Positions 9,557 to 20,347 of a DNA stretch of 64,000 nt are shown here, in pieces. A model generated the notes under the pieces. It searched no databases. It was given only the letters and a program-made list of their open reading frames with translations, and was not told the DNA's origin. The stretch is from Curvularia sp. ZM96. Taxonomy: Eukaryota; Ascomycota; Dothideomycetes; Pleosporales; Pleosporaceae. Position 1 is the first letter of the stretch; each line of letters starts with the position of its first letter. The position numbers and the translations under genes were made by a program. Where the stretch lies: NCBI GenBank assembly GCA_022457065.1, contig JAJGBQ010000004.1, forward strand, positions 372,001 to 436,000, in the 5' to 3' direction.

Positions 9557-12500
9557 CTAGATGTCCCTAGCAGTCTCTTCCCTATTAGGCTGTGTACCCG
9601 TAGCTGTATGCCCTGATCCATTCGAGTCAGATGCAAATGGGATTTTGCCATTCGCTGAGAACACTGGCAGATCACCTCGCTTACTTGGAGGTGACATAGG
9701 CTGCATCATGGACATGTCTGTGGTCTCGGCATGTGTGTTGGACACCCACTGGAGCGTCGCCGACGCCTGCGGGTCATTTGCGCTCGATGAGGTTGCAAAG
9801 GTTGGTGCGTTATTACCAAAACTTTCGGGTGTATAGTTCACAAATTGAGGCATGGTTGCTGGCGGCGGGGGTGGAGGTGTGTCGGCGCGAGGTGGAGAGA
9901 CATTTGTCAACGGCTCTGTCACGGCGACAAAGGACGGCATGGGCAGATGCTCACGCATCTGCTCTGGGGTTATAGCCATGTCGTGCAGCTCCGTGGGTGG
10001 CTGTACAATACCACCTGGAAGGCGTCCATCAACTCCCGAGGTTTCTCCAGCAGATTGATTTTCAACAGTAGACTGAGGTGTGGTGCCTTGCACAAGTTCA
10101 GATACAGAATGAGATGAAACAGGCCGAGGCTGCTGAAGAGGCGCAGTAGCAGCAGACTGCACATAAGGAACATCGGGTGCTGATGTGAGTGCCGTTGGTT
10201 CTTCGGGCGATTCTGGCTTTGAAGACTTCACTGCACGTCCAGTACCCTTTTTAGCGGCTGCGGTCGCCTTCGCTGCAGGCTTTGTTGCGGGTGCGCGTGT
10301 CGCTGGCGGTTTTCGAGTTCCAGTTTTCTTTGATGCCTCTGTAGCTTTGAGCTTCTCCTTTTCTTTTTCACGAGCATCATACTCCTCCTTGGATGGCAGT
10401 TTCAGTGTAATGCGCTTAAGCCCAGATGTAAGTGCATCAACATCGTCATTCTCCTGTCCTTTGGTCGCGCCGGCCTTGCTGGAATAGTTTGACTGGGCCC
10501 GTGACGCAGAAGGACGCTGAGGAGCGCGAGCTGCAGCTGCAGCCGTCTGGCCTCGTGCTTTCTTCAAGCCAGCTCCATTGGTAGGCGCCGCTGATGGTGC
10601 TCCGCCTCTTCTACTCGTTGGTGCGCCTGGCTCTCGGCTTGCACTCGTACGGTCCCCTATTGAGGATACACTCGAAGCTATACTCATGCGACGTGAGGCA
10701 GATGGAACAGACAGAGTCTCTGAGCTGGCTGGAGCAAAATCGGCAATGGTTTGTCTCCTATTCGCTTTGGACTCCTTGCGGAGAGACTTGTCTTCGTCGG
10801 AGCCAGGATCGACGTAAGAAGGAGCAGCTTTACGGCCACGCAGCTGTCTGCCCGACTTGTCTACATGTACCGAAGCGAGCGCTGGCGGGGCTGGCTTCTC
10901 CTTCTTCACCTTTACCTCCATCAAGTCCTCCGGCCGGTGGCTACGCGTCTGTCGATCTGAAGGAATCAAAAGACTGCTCAGAGCATGCGCGGCAGTAGCC
11001 CAATCAACCTCTGGTGGAGGGGGTGTAGGTGCTCTTGAAGGGCTAGTGGCGTACTTGGTGGAAAGGTTGCGGTTGAGCTTGGAGGGGTCAACGACTTTGG
11101 CAACAAAGGATTGTGTGGGAGAGGAGAAATGGGCGTTGACACCAGGCGGTGGTTTCTTCGGAGCATTCAAGGGCGGAGGATGGACAAGATTTTCGAGTTC
11201 TGTGAGTTGGGTTGAGTGCCACCAAAATGGGTCGTAGACCAGAGGTGTGGATTCTGCCTCGACCGACTGCATCAAAACATCTTGATCGTCAACACTCAGA
11301 GCACTGAGTCGCTGCCGCATAGAGGACGCAAGGCCTGTTGAGAGCTTTGCATCTGTCAAGACTTGGCCATCTACAAGACCGCTGAGGTGGCTCATGACTC
11401 CACTAGTGAGCGCTCGGTCGCTGTAGCCGCCTTCAAGAACGGAGATGACACGACCTTGAACAGAAGTACCCTCCTCCTCAGCCAAGCGAACAACATCGCG
11501 GGTGAATCGGGCATAAAACTCAGTGGGTACGTTGACAGAATGGCGCTGCATGCCAGCAGTCTCCCACTCGCTTGCATCGAAGCCGGCAGACAGAAAGATG
11601 GCGGCCTTGGGTGCTGGGTGGTTTGGCGAAGTGCGCAGACGGTTGGTGTGGTGCTTGAGATACTGCCGTGTCTTCTCGAGCAAGACCAAATATTTCTTTT
11701 CGTAGATGGACCAGAACTCCTCGACCGTTTTCCAGGGCTGCAGATGCACATTCCAGATGGATTGGCCGTGTGCATTGTCAATGCATAAGCTGGCTGCCTG
11801 AACCTTGTCGTCATCGCCATCTTCGCAGGGATATGAGTTGATGTCATGCAAGCTGAAGTAGCCAATGGATGTCTTCTTCCAGTTGGGCGTGTTCTTGGAC
11901 ATATTCTGCACCTTTTTGTTCCGTGCCCAAGTAATCGCCTGGGATCCGTCTCCGTGGTGCAGGTCAAAGTCGATAATAGCCGCATGGGTCAGGTTGTACG
12001 TCATAATGGCATGCTCAATGCCGACATGCACATTGTTGATCCAGCAGAAGCCGGAGGGGAAGTCGTCAGAACAATGATGGCCGGGCGGGCGAATGCAAAC
12101 GAAGGCCCTTGAAGGCCCCTCGCCCGTACTCGTTCCTTGGAATACGGCGTCTACAGCGTCCAAAACGCCTCCAAGAGCACCCTGAAAAGCATTAAGCGAT
12201 TCGGAGCAAAGATAAAGGTCACCCGCATGCAACTCCTTCTTGGACGCCTGTCCTGGGGCAGGAGGCGAATCCCTAACCAACTCCTTGCCTGATGTGGCCA
12301 GCTTCTTCTCAGCATTGTCGCACATGGACTTGAGCTCATCCATCCATTTTATTCCGTGTATGTTGGTAACGACTGGCGAGGTGATGTCGACTGCGCGCGA
12401 CGTCTTGCGGATCTTGAAGGGGACTCGATCCGGGGGATTATGGTCTGGATGGGGCGGATGGCTGCCCTCGGAGTGTCGCTCTCCCAGTCGGACATAGGCC

Positions 12501-13153
12501 GTGGATATGCCCAAGACACTGGCTAGAATCCTCTCTGGCCGCTCCATTATCAGGCTAAGGGTGCTTTTGGCCGTCTTGGGCCTGGAGAAGCGGTGGCCGT
12601 AGCATTGGTCGTGCACAATGACGACGGTACCCGCATTAACGGCTCCGGAAATGCCCTCGTGGCGGGCGAGTTCCTTTTTGAAGTAGTCGTGGGCCACGTC
12701 GCAAGCGCGCTGCGGGGGCTTCTCGTCGTGACTCGAGGTAGCCAGCGGGCTTTTTGGCATTGACGACTGCATCATGGGATTGAAGGAGGCGCGGCGGGAG
12801 GCCGAAGTGCCCGGTCGAGGGGCGTCGCCGCGCAAGGAAGAGGTGGACGATTTTCTGGCGAGGCCTGGGGTGGAAGAGCGAAAGCTGGCTACGCTAGGGC
12901 TGCGTTGGAGCGAGGCAGCGGCCTTGAAGTTGGGCGTTGATGGTGCTCGACGGGGCGGAGTCGGGTTCAGGGCGGCGGGCGACTGTGGCTGGGACGTGGT
13001 AGTAGTCGTGGTGGTGCTGATGCTGCTAATCGTTTGCAGAGAGCGGCGTTTGAGGGGATGTGAAAGGAGGTTCGCGTCATTGTTGGTGGTGTGTCTTTGT
13101 GGGCGCGGAGAGTTTGGGCCTGTGGCGGGGCTCGACTGTCGCTGGGTCTGCAT
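9557..13153 (-). CDS. HOS3: class II-like histone deacetylase Hos3/HosC
   Basis: One exon of 1198 aa. An N-terminal low-complexity Ser/Thr/Pro region (1-150) precedes the deacetylase domain at about 175-600. Visible signatures are RPPGHH at 355-360 (catalytic His pair), DFDLHHGDG at 395-403 (zinc-binding Asp and His), SAGFDASEW at 522-530 (zinc-binding Asp) and LEGGYSDRAL at 573-582. The arrangement with HDQCYGHRFSRP near residue 181 matches the fungal Hos3 group. The C-terminal ~600 residues are disordered, with Lys/Arg-rich and Ala/Pro-rich runs typical of a nuclear protein. It should deacetylate lysines of histones or other nuclear proteins. The start at 13153 was preferred over the open frame to 13405 because the latter adds 84 residues of unrelated sequence. 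The domain is intact. Confidence 0.92.
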   Translation of the reverse strand: MQTQRQSSPATGPNSPRPQRHTTNNDANLLSHPLKRRSLQTISSISTTTTTTTSQPQSPAALNPTPPRRAPSTPNFKAAASLQRSPSVASFRSSTPGLARKSSTSSLRGDAPRPGTSASRRASFNPMMQSSMPKSPLATSSHDEKPPQRACDVAHDYFKKELARHEGISGAVNAGTVVIVHDQCYGHRFSRPKTAKSTLSLIMERPERILASVLGISTAYVRLGERHSEGSHPPHPDHNPPDRVPFKIRKTSRAVDITSPVVTNIHGIKWMDELKSMCDNAEKKLATSGKELVRDSPPAPGQASKKELHAGDLYLCSESLNAFQGALGGVLDAVDAVFQGTSTGEGPSRAFVCIRPPGHHCSDDFPSGFCWINNVHVGIEHAIMTYNLTHAAIIDFDLHHGDGSQAITWARNKKVQNMSKNTPNWKKTSIGYFSLHDINSYPCEDGDDDKVQAASLCIDNAHGQSIWNVHLQPWKTVEEFWSIYEKKYLVLLEKTRQYLKHHTNRLRTSPNHPAPKAAIFLSAGFDASEWETAGMQRHSVNVPTEFYARFTRDVVRLAEEEGTSVQGRVISVLEGGYSDRALTSGVMSHLSGLVDGQVLTDAKLSTGLASSMRQRLSALSVDDQDVLMQSVEAESTPLVYDPFWWHSTQLTELENLVHPPPLNAPKKPPPGVNAHFSSPTQSFVAKVVDPSKLNRNLSTKYATSPSRAPTPPPPEVDWATAAHALSSLLIPSDRQTRSHRPEDLMEVKVKKEKPAPPALASVHVDKSGRQLRGRKAAPSYVDPGSDEDKSLRKESKANRRQTIADFAPASSETLSVPSASRRMSIASSVSSIGDRTSASREPGAPTSRRGGAPSAAPTNGAGLKKARGQTAAAAARAPQRPSASRAQSNYSSKAGATKGQENDDVDALTSGLKRITLKLPSKEEYDAREKEKEKLKATEASKKTGTRKPPATRAPATKPAAKATAAAKKGTGRAVKSSKPESPEEPTALTSAPDVPYVQSAATAPLQQPRPVSSHSVSELVQGTTPQSTVENQSAGETSGVDGRLPGGIVQPPTELHDMAITPEQMREHLPMPSFVAVTEPLTNVSPPRADTPPPPPPATMPQFVNYTPESFGNNAPTFATSSSANDPQASATLQWVSNTHAETTDMSMMQPMSPPSKRGDLPVFSANGKIPFASDSNGSGHTATGTQPNREETARDI

Positions 13154-13894
13154 GGTAGGCCGCCTTGCAGGACCGGAATTGGCCCCCTGGCGTGTGCAGC
13201 CTGTCTCTCTTGTGTGTTGCGTGGCGTGGTGGTGTGGTGGATGAAAGAAGCAACCCACGCTATGACGGCAGAACAGCGTCGCGTCGCCCTCCCCTGCAGC
13301 CCAAACTGGGTCCCGCCTAAGCGAAAGAACGAGAGACTCGGGCCGTCTTAGCCCAGGAACGCTCGTATTTCTGTGTCTCGTAATAGCAAGCCTATATTTC
13401 TGCAATCAAACTTCATCCTGTGCCTTGTGTCATGTCTGCAGCATCATTTGGCATTATGAGAAACACGTTCTCGGATCCCAACAACCAAAAGGGTACGCCT
13501 GTGGCTTCGTGATGGTCTCGCCTGTGGATGGTACACTGCCCATCACAGCCAGACTTGACCAAGCCCTCCAAGCCGCACAAGTAACCCGAGTCAGAGGATA
13601 CACCTCGATTACATGTGTTGGACCATTGAAGCAGCCAGCGTGCATGACATCTATGCGTTCGGCCGTCATGCGCTAGTCTGTCGCGGCTGCATGCATTGCC
13701 ATTACTACACTGAGATATTCTATGCGAAAGAGATACTCGGTGCCCTCCATGAGATCCTAGTTCAGGTGCTAGAGTTCTGGTAATTCATGCTCTAATCAAG
13801 AAGCACCATGTTGACCTCCCAGCCGAGTCTCGTATTCCATGTGCATAAATCAAGCCGTAGTAGATCCCCCATACATACGCAATACCTATTCCAA
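13154..13894. other. intergenic region between HOS3 start and the 13.9-kb gene
   Basis: This 740-bp stretch should contain the HOS3 promoter and the 3' UTR of the neighbouring minus-strand gene. No gene-like ORF or RNA gene was recognised. Confidence 0.45.
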
Positions 13895-14554
13895 CTACTC
13901 ATTCTCGGCCTCCAAAACCTTTGCCAACGGGCTCGTAGAACCAGTCCATTTAGACCCCTCGTTAAAACGTTGGTACCGCGGTGGATTCATGAAGCTGATC
14001 TGAGTCGGCGGCGCAGAAAACGGAACCCGAGTGGTACCTGTCATCTGCCCGAATTCCTGTAGCCTCTTCTCAAGGTATCGGATGCGGTCTTCCTGCTCCT
14101 GCATACTGCGCGCTTGCTCTTGATACATTGTCGACATGTATTCGTGTTCGCTGCATAACCGATCGAACCGGGCATTCGCGTCATTGACCTGTTTCAGCAA
14201 CCGCACGTGTTCGCGATTATGCTCGCTTTTAAGGGCTACCGCATGACGACGATGGATTTCGGTCAGGTCCTGGAGCTGCTTCTCTTGCACGCCACTCACG
14301 TCTTTGGTGAGGAAATCAGCAAGCGCTTGGTTGGTCGAGACTTGGACGAGAAGCACCACCACGACCGCTGCGAAGACCGCGACCACGAGCGTCACCTCGC
14401 GACCACTGAGGAGCTCGGTCTAAGAGTGTCAGCACGCAGCCATACACTTCAAAACCAGTACGTGGGATGATACCTTGGTCCACACCGATACGAGCAATCC
14501 GAAAATGCTCGAGCAGAGAAAGAAGGCGAAGAACTCGAAGCCGGTAAGCTCCAT
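13895..14554 (-). CDS. hypothetical two-TM coiled-coil protein, 201 aa
   Basis: Two exons (14554-14474 and 14419-13895) with a 54-bp GT-AG intron. Exon one encodes MELTGFEFFAFFLCSSIFG and the rest of a first hydrophobic segment. Exon two supplies a second one (VTLVVAVFAAVVVVLLVQV), so the first ~60 residues form a membrane hairpin. A charged, heptad-rich region of about 100 residues follows (for example LTEIHRRHAV and QARSMQEQEDRIRYLEKRL), likely a coiled coil. The C-terminal tail has a proline-containing SFMNPPRYQRFNEG segment. I do not recognise the family; it resembles fungal hypothetical proteins anchored in an internal membrane. The start is supported by the good context GCCATGG and by the splice that adds the first membrane segment. 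Confidence 0.65.
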
Positions 14555-15186
14555 GGCTGCGATGTGATGAGTGAATGAGTGAGGGGCCGAATTGACAAAT
14601 CACCAATTCTCCGTCGAGCATGAACAAATATCTGGCTTGGCACAAGCTGAAGTCGGTCTGGGACCTGATCAACGCACCAAAAAGCACACATGTAGTCTAG
14701 ATGTCAATAGCGCAGGAGCTTCTTGGAGTAAAACTATGTCTGTGCGTGCCCATGCGAAAAGGTAAACCAACGGCGGTAACGCAGTGATAGATATTATTGC
14801 AAATTGTAAATCAGTCTGTCCTTGTATGAAACGAGAGATTAATCGGGTTCTTGATATGGACTTGGTTGTGGTCATTGAGAAAAAGCGCCTGCTCAGCCCT
14901 GATGTCTCACTCAGACCAAGCTTCTTCATCATAGCCACACAGCAATTATCTCCAATAACATGTAAATACCCACCGGCCTTTTCTGCAAATTTGTATTGTA
15001 CAAATCCTAACCGAGGTTGGCTGTAGCAAGTGCATCGCCACAGAAGCGCGCCTCGCTCCAACCATGGTTGCCAAAACACCGCCCACTTGCACCTTGCTTT
15101 AAAAAATGTGAACTCCCACACTGACATTCTACATCTACCACCTCCCCTATCATAGTACCAGCAACAAACAAAACGGTTACAAGAAC
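14555..15186. promoter_or_regulatory. divergent intergenic region
   Basis: 632 bp lie between the start of the 201-aa coiled-coil membrane gene on the minus strand and the small membrane ORF on the plus strand. It is presumed to hold both promoters. No specific motif was identified. Confidence 0.35.
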
Positions 15187-15448
15187 ATGGGAAACATCTG
15201 CTTCAACTTTCTCATCATCAAAGGCGAAATACCCGTCGATCAATTCCACGTCGCTGTCGCTATAGTTTTGTTCTTCTTTCTACTATTTCTACTAGTTATC
15301 CTTATTTTCGACCATAATGTAAGCAACACTTCCTTTGTTCGCTTCCGATATTCCCACTCACTAACCTTGCCAATAGTCATGCAGAATAGAAGAGATGCAG
15401 CTGGAATCCATACAGTATCGCTCATCTCGGCGTACTGTGGGTTGCTAG
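15187..15448 (+). CDS. small single-pass membrane protein, 67 aa
   Basis: Exon one (15187-15318) encodes 44 residues, including a strong hydrophobic helix (VAVAIVLFFFLLFLLVILIF). A 58-bp intron with a GTAAGC donor and an ACTAACC branch point leads to exon two (15377-15448), which adds a basic tail (SCRIEEMQLESIQYRSSRR) and a stop. The N terminus MGNICFN begins with Met-Gly, so N-myristoylation is conceivable, though the usual small residue at position 6 is absent. Small predicted membrane proteins of this kind are easily missed. The spliced structure with all three intron signals is the main support. Function is unknown. Confidence 0.45.
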
Positions 15449-15993
15449 TGTGCGAAAATTCAACACTGCAAGCGTCATAATAGTACTAACTCTTGATTCG
15501 ACACCTGGCGTTTTATAGTACACCATCTCAATATCTTACCAGTAGTTACAAACATGGGTATTTCTGTGTAGTACAAATTCTATTGTTTCACATCCGAGAA
15601 TCAGCTGCTGCGATCGCTTTTGAGACAAATTTGTAATACTGCAACAGTCATGCATCAAAAGGACGAGTTGATGTTATTGTGATGCAAGCAGTGTTGTATT
15701 GGGGCTATCCCGTGAGCATGTTACCATGAAAGTGCCTCATCTGGGTAGTTGTTATGATGTAAGTACATTGCATAGCCACGAGTGGTACAAATCGGCTACC
15801 CTGGCTCCATGAAGCTGACTGTTGTTAATGACCAAAACCTGCCTGTCACTCCTACCAATACTCGAACATTCGTCCACCAAACGCCGCGTTATTTTCAACT
15901 TGCTCAATTTACAACACCAACAAGACGCCATATCCATGCATTAACACAGTCCAAGGAGAAGGATGCCACGTCCAAGCAAGAGACACGAGACGT
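15449..15993. other. convergent intergenic region
   Basis: A 545-bp AT-leaning stretch between convergent genes, presumably 3' UTRs. No gene or repeat was recognised. Confidence 0.45.
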
Positions 15994-17332
15994 TCAAGAA
16001 AGATCCATAGGCTCCGCAGCACCATCACCATTAGATGTAACGGAATGCTGCTTCTTCATCGCCTTGGGTGGTGCTTGTGGAAAACTGCCATATGGAGGTG
16101 GCGCTGGAACGTTGATACCAGTGTTGGCAGGTTCTTTGTTGATCGCAGGAAATTGGGGAGCGCCGCCCAGGTAGCCTATGTAGGGCGAAGGATGGATAGG
16201 AGGAGTGGAAGGAGTGGACGAAAGGCGACCTGGCTTTCGGCCGCCAATGCGCTGCGCTCGGGGTGCTGGAAAACACGCGTTTTTCACACGCGTCTGGAAT
16301 TCCTGAGCAAAGTTGTCGTATGGCTTCTTTTCCTCGGTCGTTCTCCAACCCATCTTGTTCTTCATACACTCAGCCTTGCGGTGACTGATGGTAGAGCCCT
16401 CAATACGGATGCCATTGGCCTCGAAACGCCGACAGCAATCAGACCTAGAGAGGATGAGAAGTACGACCAAGAGGCTGACATTATCGTTGTCAAGTAGATG
16501 GGGACAAAAGTCGCATACGTTGCATGCAAAGCGGCGCATCTCTTCAAGTTCCGCGGTGTCTGTGCAATTAATGAAGCGCTCAGCCATGGAGTATGGCCGT
16601 ATCATATCCCTGCAGATATGGGTCTGGAGAACATTGGCGACTGATGATACTGAAACAGGGTAGATGGCTTTACGATCAATCTTGCTGGTAGCTGTTGATG
16701 AGACCGTGCCAGCAATGTAAACAATCTCGATATCATCAAACGGACCCCGTTCGAGCTTGAGGTCTTTTAGAGACTTGCCTGCCTTCTGAGCCTCCTTGAT
16801 AATCTCGGCCTTCTTGAGATTGGTTTCGCGGGCAGCCTTGACAGCCTCACGTGGAGTGGTGAAGCCGTACTTCTTAGCAAGTGCCACCGAGTCTTCATGC
16901 ATCTCAAATTTCGACAGCTTGCGCTCGACGTCTGGAGCGCGTATCCAGTCTTCTGACCATGGTTCTTCAGCAAGCACTTTGTAGAAGACTTTGGTCAGTG
17001 CGCGGAGTTTGATGTCGTTGTCTGACATTACGCGTTGACCAAAATAGAGCTCATCAGTTTCAGAGTAGGCAGTCTCAATGAAATGCTTTCGCTCTTTTTG
17101 GGTGAGAGAGCCACGCGAGGGGTCGTTTTTCCATTCCCCGATGATTTTGAGAAACTTGGCGTGAAATATGTCATCAAAGTTTCTTGGAGCTGGCATAGAT
17201 GTAGCTACATATTACATCAGATCAAGATCAAATTCATTCCATTTTTAATACTGACTTACAGGTTGGAGTAGAGTGTTGCGGCGGTGAAGCGGGCGAGGAA
17301 GCTGCCTGCTGAGTAATTGGAGCAGGTGACAT
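15994..17332 (-). CDS. hypothetical protein, 427 aa, with cysteine cluster and Pro-rich C terminus
   Basis: Exon one (17332-17260) encodes MSPAPITQQAASSPASPPQH and a few more residues. A 55-bp GTAAGT...AG intron joins it in frame to exon two (17204-15994). The body starts with PRNFDDIFHAKFLKIIGEWK, then a charged helical region (residues ~100-190), a cysteine cluster (FACNVCDFCPH, later SDCCRRF and AECMKN) and a proline-rich tail ending AAEPMDLS. There are no signal peptide or membrane helices. I do not recognise the family. The cysteine spacing hints at metal binding but does not match a zinc finger I can name. It is probably a nuclear or cytosolic ascomycete-specific protein. The frame continuity across the intron strongly supports the extended start. 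Confidence 0.7.
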
Positions 17333-19081
17333 GATGATCCAAGCGCGGCGGGTGACCTGATATACCGAATGAGGCAACCAAATCACTGGCTATATACTAG
17401 TACTCAATCACGAAGTTAGCCGGAGCAGGAAAATCTGTGTTCAGTAGGTGGCGGGACCGAGTGTTGTGGGCGTGGTTGAGGGTTGTCGGAACAAGAGTGT
17501 AGGTGAAAACATTCACGTTCGCGTAGCTAGCGTCGCTAGGGGACTCCTTGGCGGAGCATTGAGCTGCACGTGATGTCGTGGAACCTAGCTAAAATGAGAT
17601 GCAAACCACCTTGAACAAACATGGCTCTGTGATGCAAAGGCCACGACGATCGACACGCGCATTTCCATAAGCGATCAAGGCACCAAGTCTTGTATCTCAA
17701 CTGAATTCATCGGTCGCCTTGACATACCTGCGCCAGTGTGGTTCCCACACCGACATTCACTATCGCGTGCTACCATGCAGGAAGCGCATCAACACAACGA
17801 CCCGTCAACATCTCTCATTGCCATGTTTCTAAGATTAACGGCCCACGTATGGTAACCATCATTGAAATCAATTCTGATAATCGTCCTATTCGTCTGAACT
17901 GCGGAAACAATATCCCAATCTTGCTGGAGCCTAGATCGAGCAGCGCATGAAGCTGGCTAGCTATCTTTGTAACGTTTCACACGTGTATCACGGTTTCGCT
18001 TCACGACAGGTTCTCTCCTGATACAACCATTCTGAAGACTGATGTAGGTGGCCGAGACAGACGACATGATATTAGTAGGTCATTACGTCAGTGAACCTAT
18101 CGTACAGGAATGTCATACGTGAAAACTAGCCTGGCCTCGTTTTGTAACTGCTAGTTACATGAACCAGTATCTAAAGTACATGGTTCCTCATATTCTCTGT
18201 TGCCCAGCAACGCCTACACGCGTAGTGTAATGGAGTTCGTTAGTTGGTTGAACCGAGTCTTAGCACCAGCGGTTCAGCACTGTCATTTCGCTGTAGGCAT
18301 TTCCTGGACCCTTCTCACAAATATATACTAAAATTCTTCCACAGTTGCTATATCTCAGCTTATCGATGCCATTACTGAAATTAGATTTCTAGAATACTTG
18401 AAAGCGATGCTGGTTGCAAATTGCACCGAACGACGAAAACGAACAAATCAAAAACAGAAAAACATTTTCTCCTGCACCAATCGCCAAGATCCTGAGCTTC
18501 GAGTAGCTAAAGTATTTGAAAATACAATCGCCTCGAAACAACGAAAACAAACTGGATGAATAGGAAGGGGTGACGTGGTATTAGCACTGTCATATGAAGA
18601 GCGACTGATGGATTCAAACCCTCTAATATTACTGATCGATGAGAAATCTATACTTTAATGTTCCCCGACCAGTTTCTATTATCAAGACCCGATTCGAAAT
18701 TGACAACGACAACGCCGGACAACTCACCTTCAAGCAAAACCACCTCCGGTACAACACCAACAAAATCGCTTCTCAATTCAAAATGCAGGCCGCCATGCAT
18801 CCACCCGCCGGCCACAGCCTCCCAACACGTTGCACAACCGGTTCCGTGAACCTTTCCAGAAAAGATCAAGACTCCCGCCACTCATGAAGCAAGTAATCGG
18901 TATCTCCAGTCCCTTACTTGGCCACACCCATACCCAAACTATCCTCTCCAATGACAACGTGCCAAAAAACCTCCCACAACCAAGTATCAATTTCTGCCAC
19001 CGAAACCTTCCCTTTTCCCTTTTAATCCCACCATCTGGCCTCAACCCCGATCACCAAGAATACCCCCACCCTCACACCAAT
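17333..19081. promoter_or_regulatory. 1.75-kb divergent intergenic region
   Basis: This lies between divergent starts. It is AT-richer than the flanking genes and contains no ORF with recognisable coding content. The open frame from 18830 into the next gene's CDS is treated as untranslated leader because the membrane protein clearly begins at 19082. No tRNA-like A/B box pair was convincing. Confidence 0.4.
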
Positions 19082-19822
19082 ATGGAACTTTCCAAAGGCA
19101 GTATAACCGGCATAACCATCGCCATCATGGCCCTTTTCACCGCCAGCATCGGAGCTTTCATTTACCTTCGCCGTCGTCGCCGTCGTCAACGGCGAGCCGC
19201 CAACGCCACGACTACCACCAACACCTCAGCTACAACCAGCAGCACGACACCGTCTTCGCACAAGAACAACGCTGTAGAGACTCATGCGCTGCAACCACGG
19301 AAGAAACTGCCAACGCAGCTGAACAAGCATCACGCACAGGAGCCACATACCCAGGATCTGGAATTGAGAAATGGATTTGGACCAACACCGACAGCAACAG
19401 TTAACAACAAGCGCCACACCGTGCCTACCGACTCGCAAGGCTTGATGGCTAATAAAACCCATTTTCCTGCGCTCGATATTCCTACTACTACTACTACTGC
19501 TGCTGCTACTGCTACGTCTTCCGACGTTGCTGCAAACGGCGGAACATATGCCACGGACACAGTAACGAGTACAAGATCTAAAGCACCTGCGCATCTGACA
19601 GCCGACTTTGGCATGAATCTTGAGCAACAACCACATTTTACGTTTTTAGACAGGCCGAGTAGTTTACATCAGGCCGTCTTGGAGGTTGGAGGAAAAGACG
19701 AAGAGACTGCAGATGTAGATCGTACTAGCAAAGACGGAGGAGAGACCAAGAGGGAGGATTCAAATAACGTCGTAAAGGATGTGAGCCAAAGGCCTACTGG
19801 GTATACTGGAGCGTGGCCTTGA
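19082..19822 (+). CDS. single-pass membrane protein with basic stop-transfer and low-complexity tail
   Basis: 246 aa in one exon. A hydrophobic helix at about residues 9-29 (GITIAIMALFTASIGAFIYL) is followed at once by a strongly basic stretch (RRRRRRQRR). That predicts an N-out, C-in membrane protein with a cytosolic tail. The tail is Thr/Ala/Asn-rich, with a trinucleotide-encoded TTTTTAAATAT run and an acidic/basic end (DRTSKDGGETKREDS). No catalytic domain is visible. The start at ATG 19082 is supported because it places the helix right after a short N terminus; the upstream in-frame sequence is not protein-like. Many fungi have such small membrane-tethered proteins of unknown role. Confidence 0.55.
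   Translation: MELSKGSITGITIAIMALFTASIGAFIYLRRRRRRQRRAANATTTTNTSATTSSTTPSSHKNNAVETHALQPRKKLPTQLNKHHAQEPHTQDLELRNGFGPTPTATVNNKRHTVPTDSQGLMANKTHFPALDIPTTTTTAAATATSSDVAANGGTYATDTVTSTRSKAPAHLTADFGMNLEQQPHFTFLDRPSSLHQAVLEVGGKDEETADVDRTSKDGGETKREDSNNVVKDVSQRPTGYTGAWP
19482..19515 (+). repeat. imperfect CTA/CTG trinucleotide microsatellite in coding sequence
   Basis: A run of CTA units interrupted by CTG units encodes Thr then Ala repeats inside the preceding CDS. The 3-bp unit keeps the frame, so copy-number change would alter only tail length. Confidence 0.8.
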
Positions 19823-20347
19823 TTACTGGTCAGATTATTTCTATCTTGCATCACTGGTCGAGAGATGAGGATTGTCACTTTTGCAGTGTTACTGTTGAGA
19901 ATCATCCGTGCGGTAAACGGAAACTATGCCACTGATACTCGAGATAAAGTATAGTAGGCGGGAGCAATAGAGTTGTAGTGACCACAGGCGTTAGGTATTT
20001 CACGATTGCTCCACGTCGATAGAGCAACAATCTAATAGAATCGCACTTACCTGCTTGGACTCTACGTACCTTATCGCGGCATCACATCGGCATCACGTCA
20101 AGCACAAGGGCAGGAAGGGGAAATGGCAATCAAGCATCGTCCTCGCGTTTTTCAACGCTCAGACTCAGCGACACCTAGTGGGGAGATAACCTTTTTGTTT
20201 CATTGACTCCTGATCATGCCACCGTATATAGCCGTAAAACCATGCCATAGTTGTGGCAGAAGAAACCCTTTCCCAGACACCATACTTTCAGTAAATCGAA
20301 AAGGGAGGAAGAAGGGGGACCGTCGGATCGTGCGTTCATATTCGTAT
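19823..20347. other. convergent intergenic region
   Basis: 525 bp between the membrane-protein gene and RPS17, presumably two 3' UTRs. Nothing else was recognised. Confidence 0.45.

Noticed and set aside
12774..13244. 156-codon plus-strand ORF
   Set aside because: It is antisense to the low-complexity N terminus of HOS3.
18590..18660. Possible tRNA on the minus strand (GGATTCAAACC-like B box)
   Set aside because: No matching A box or acceptor stem pairing could be found.
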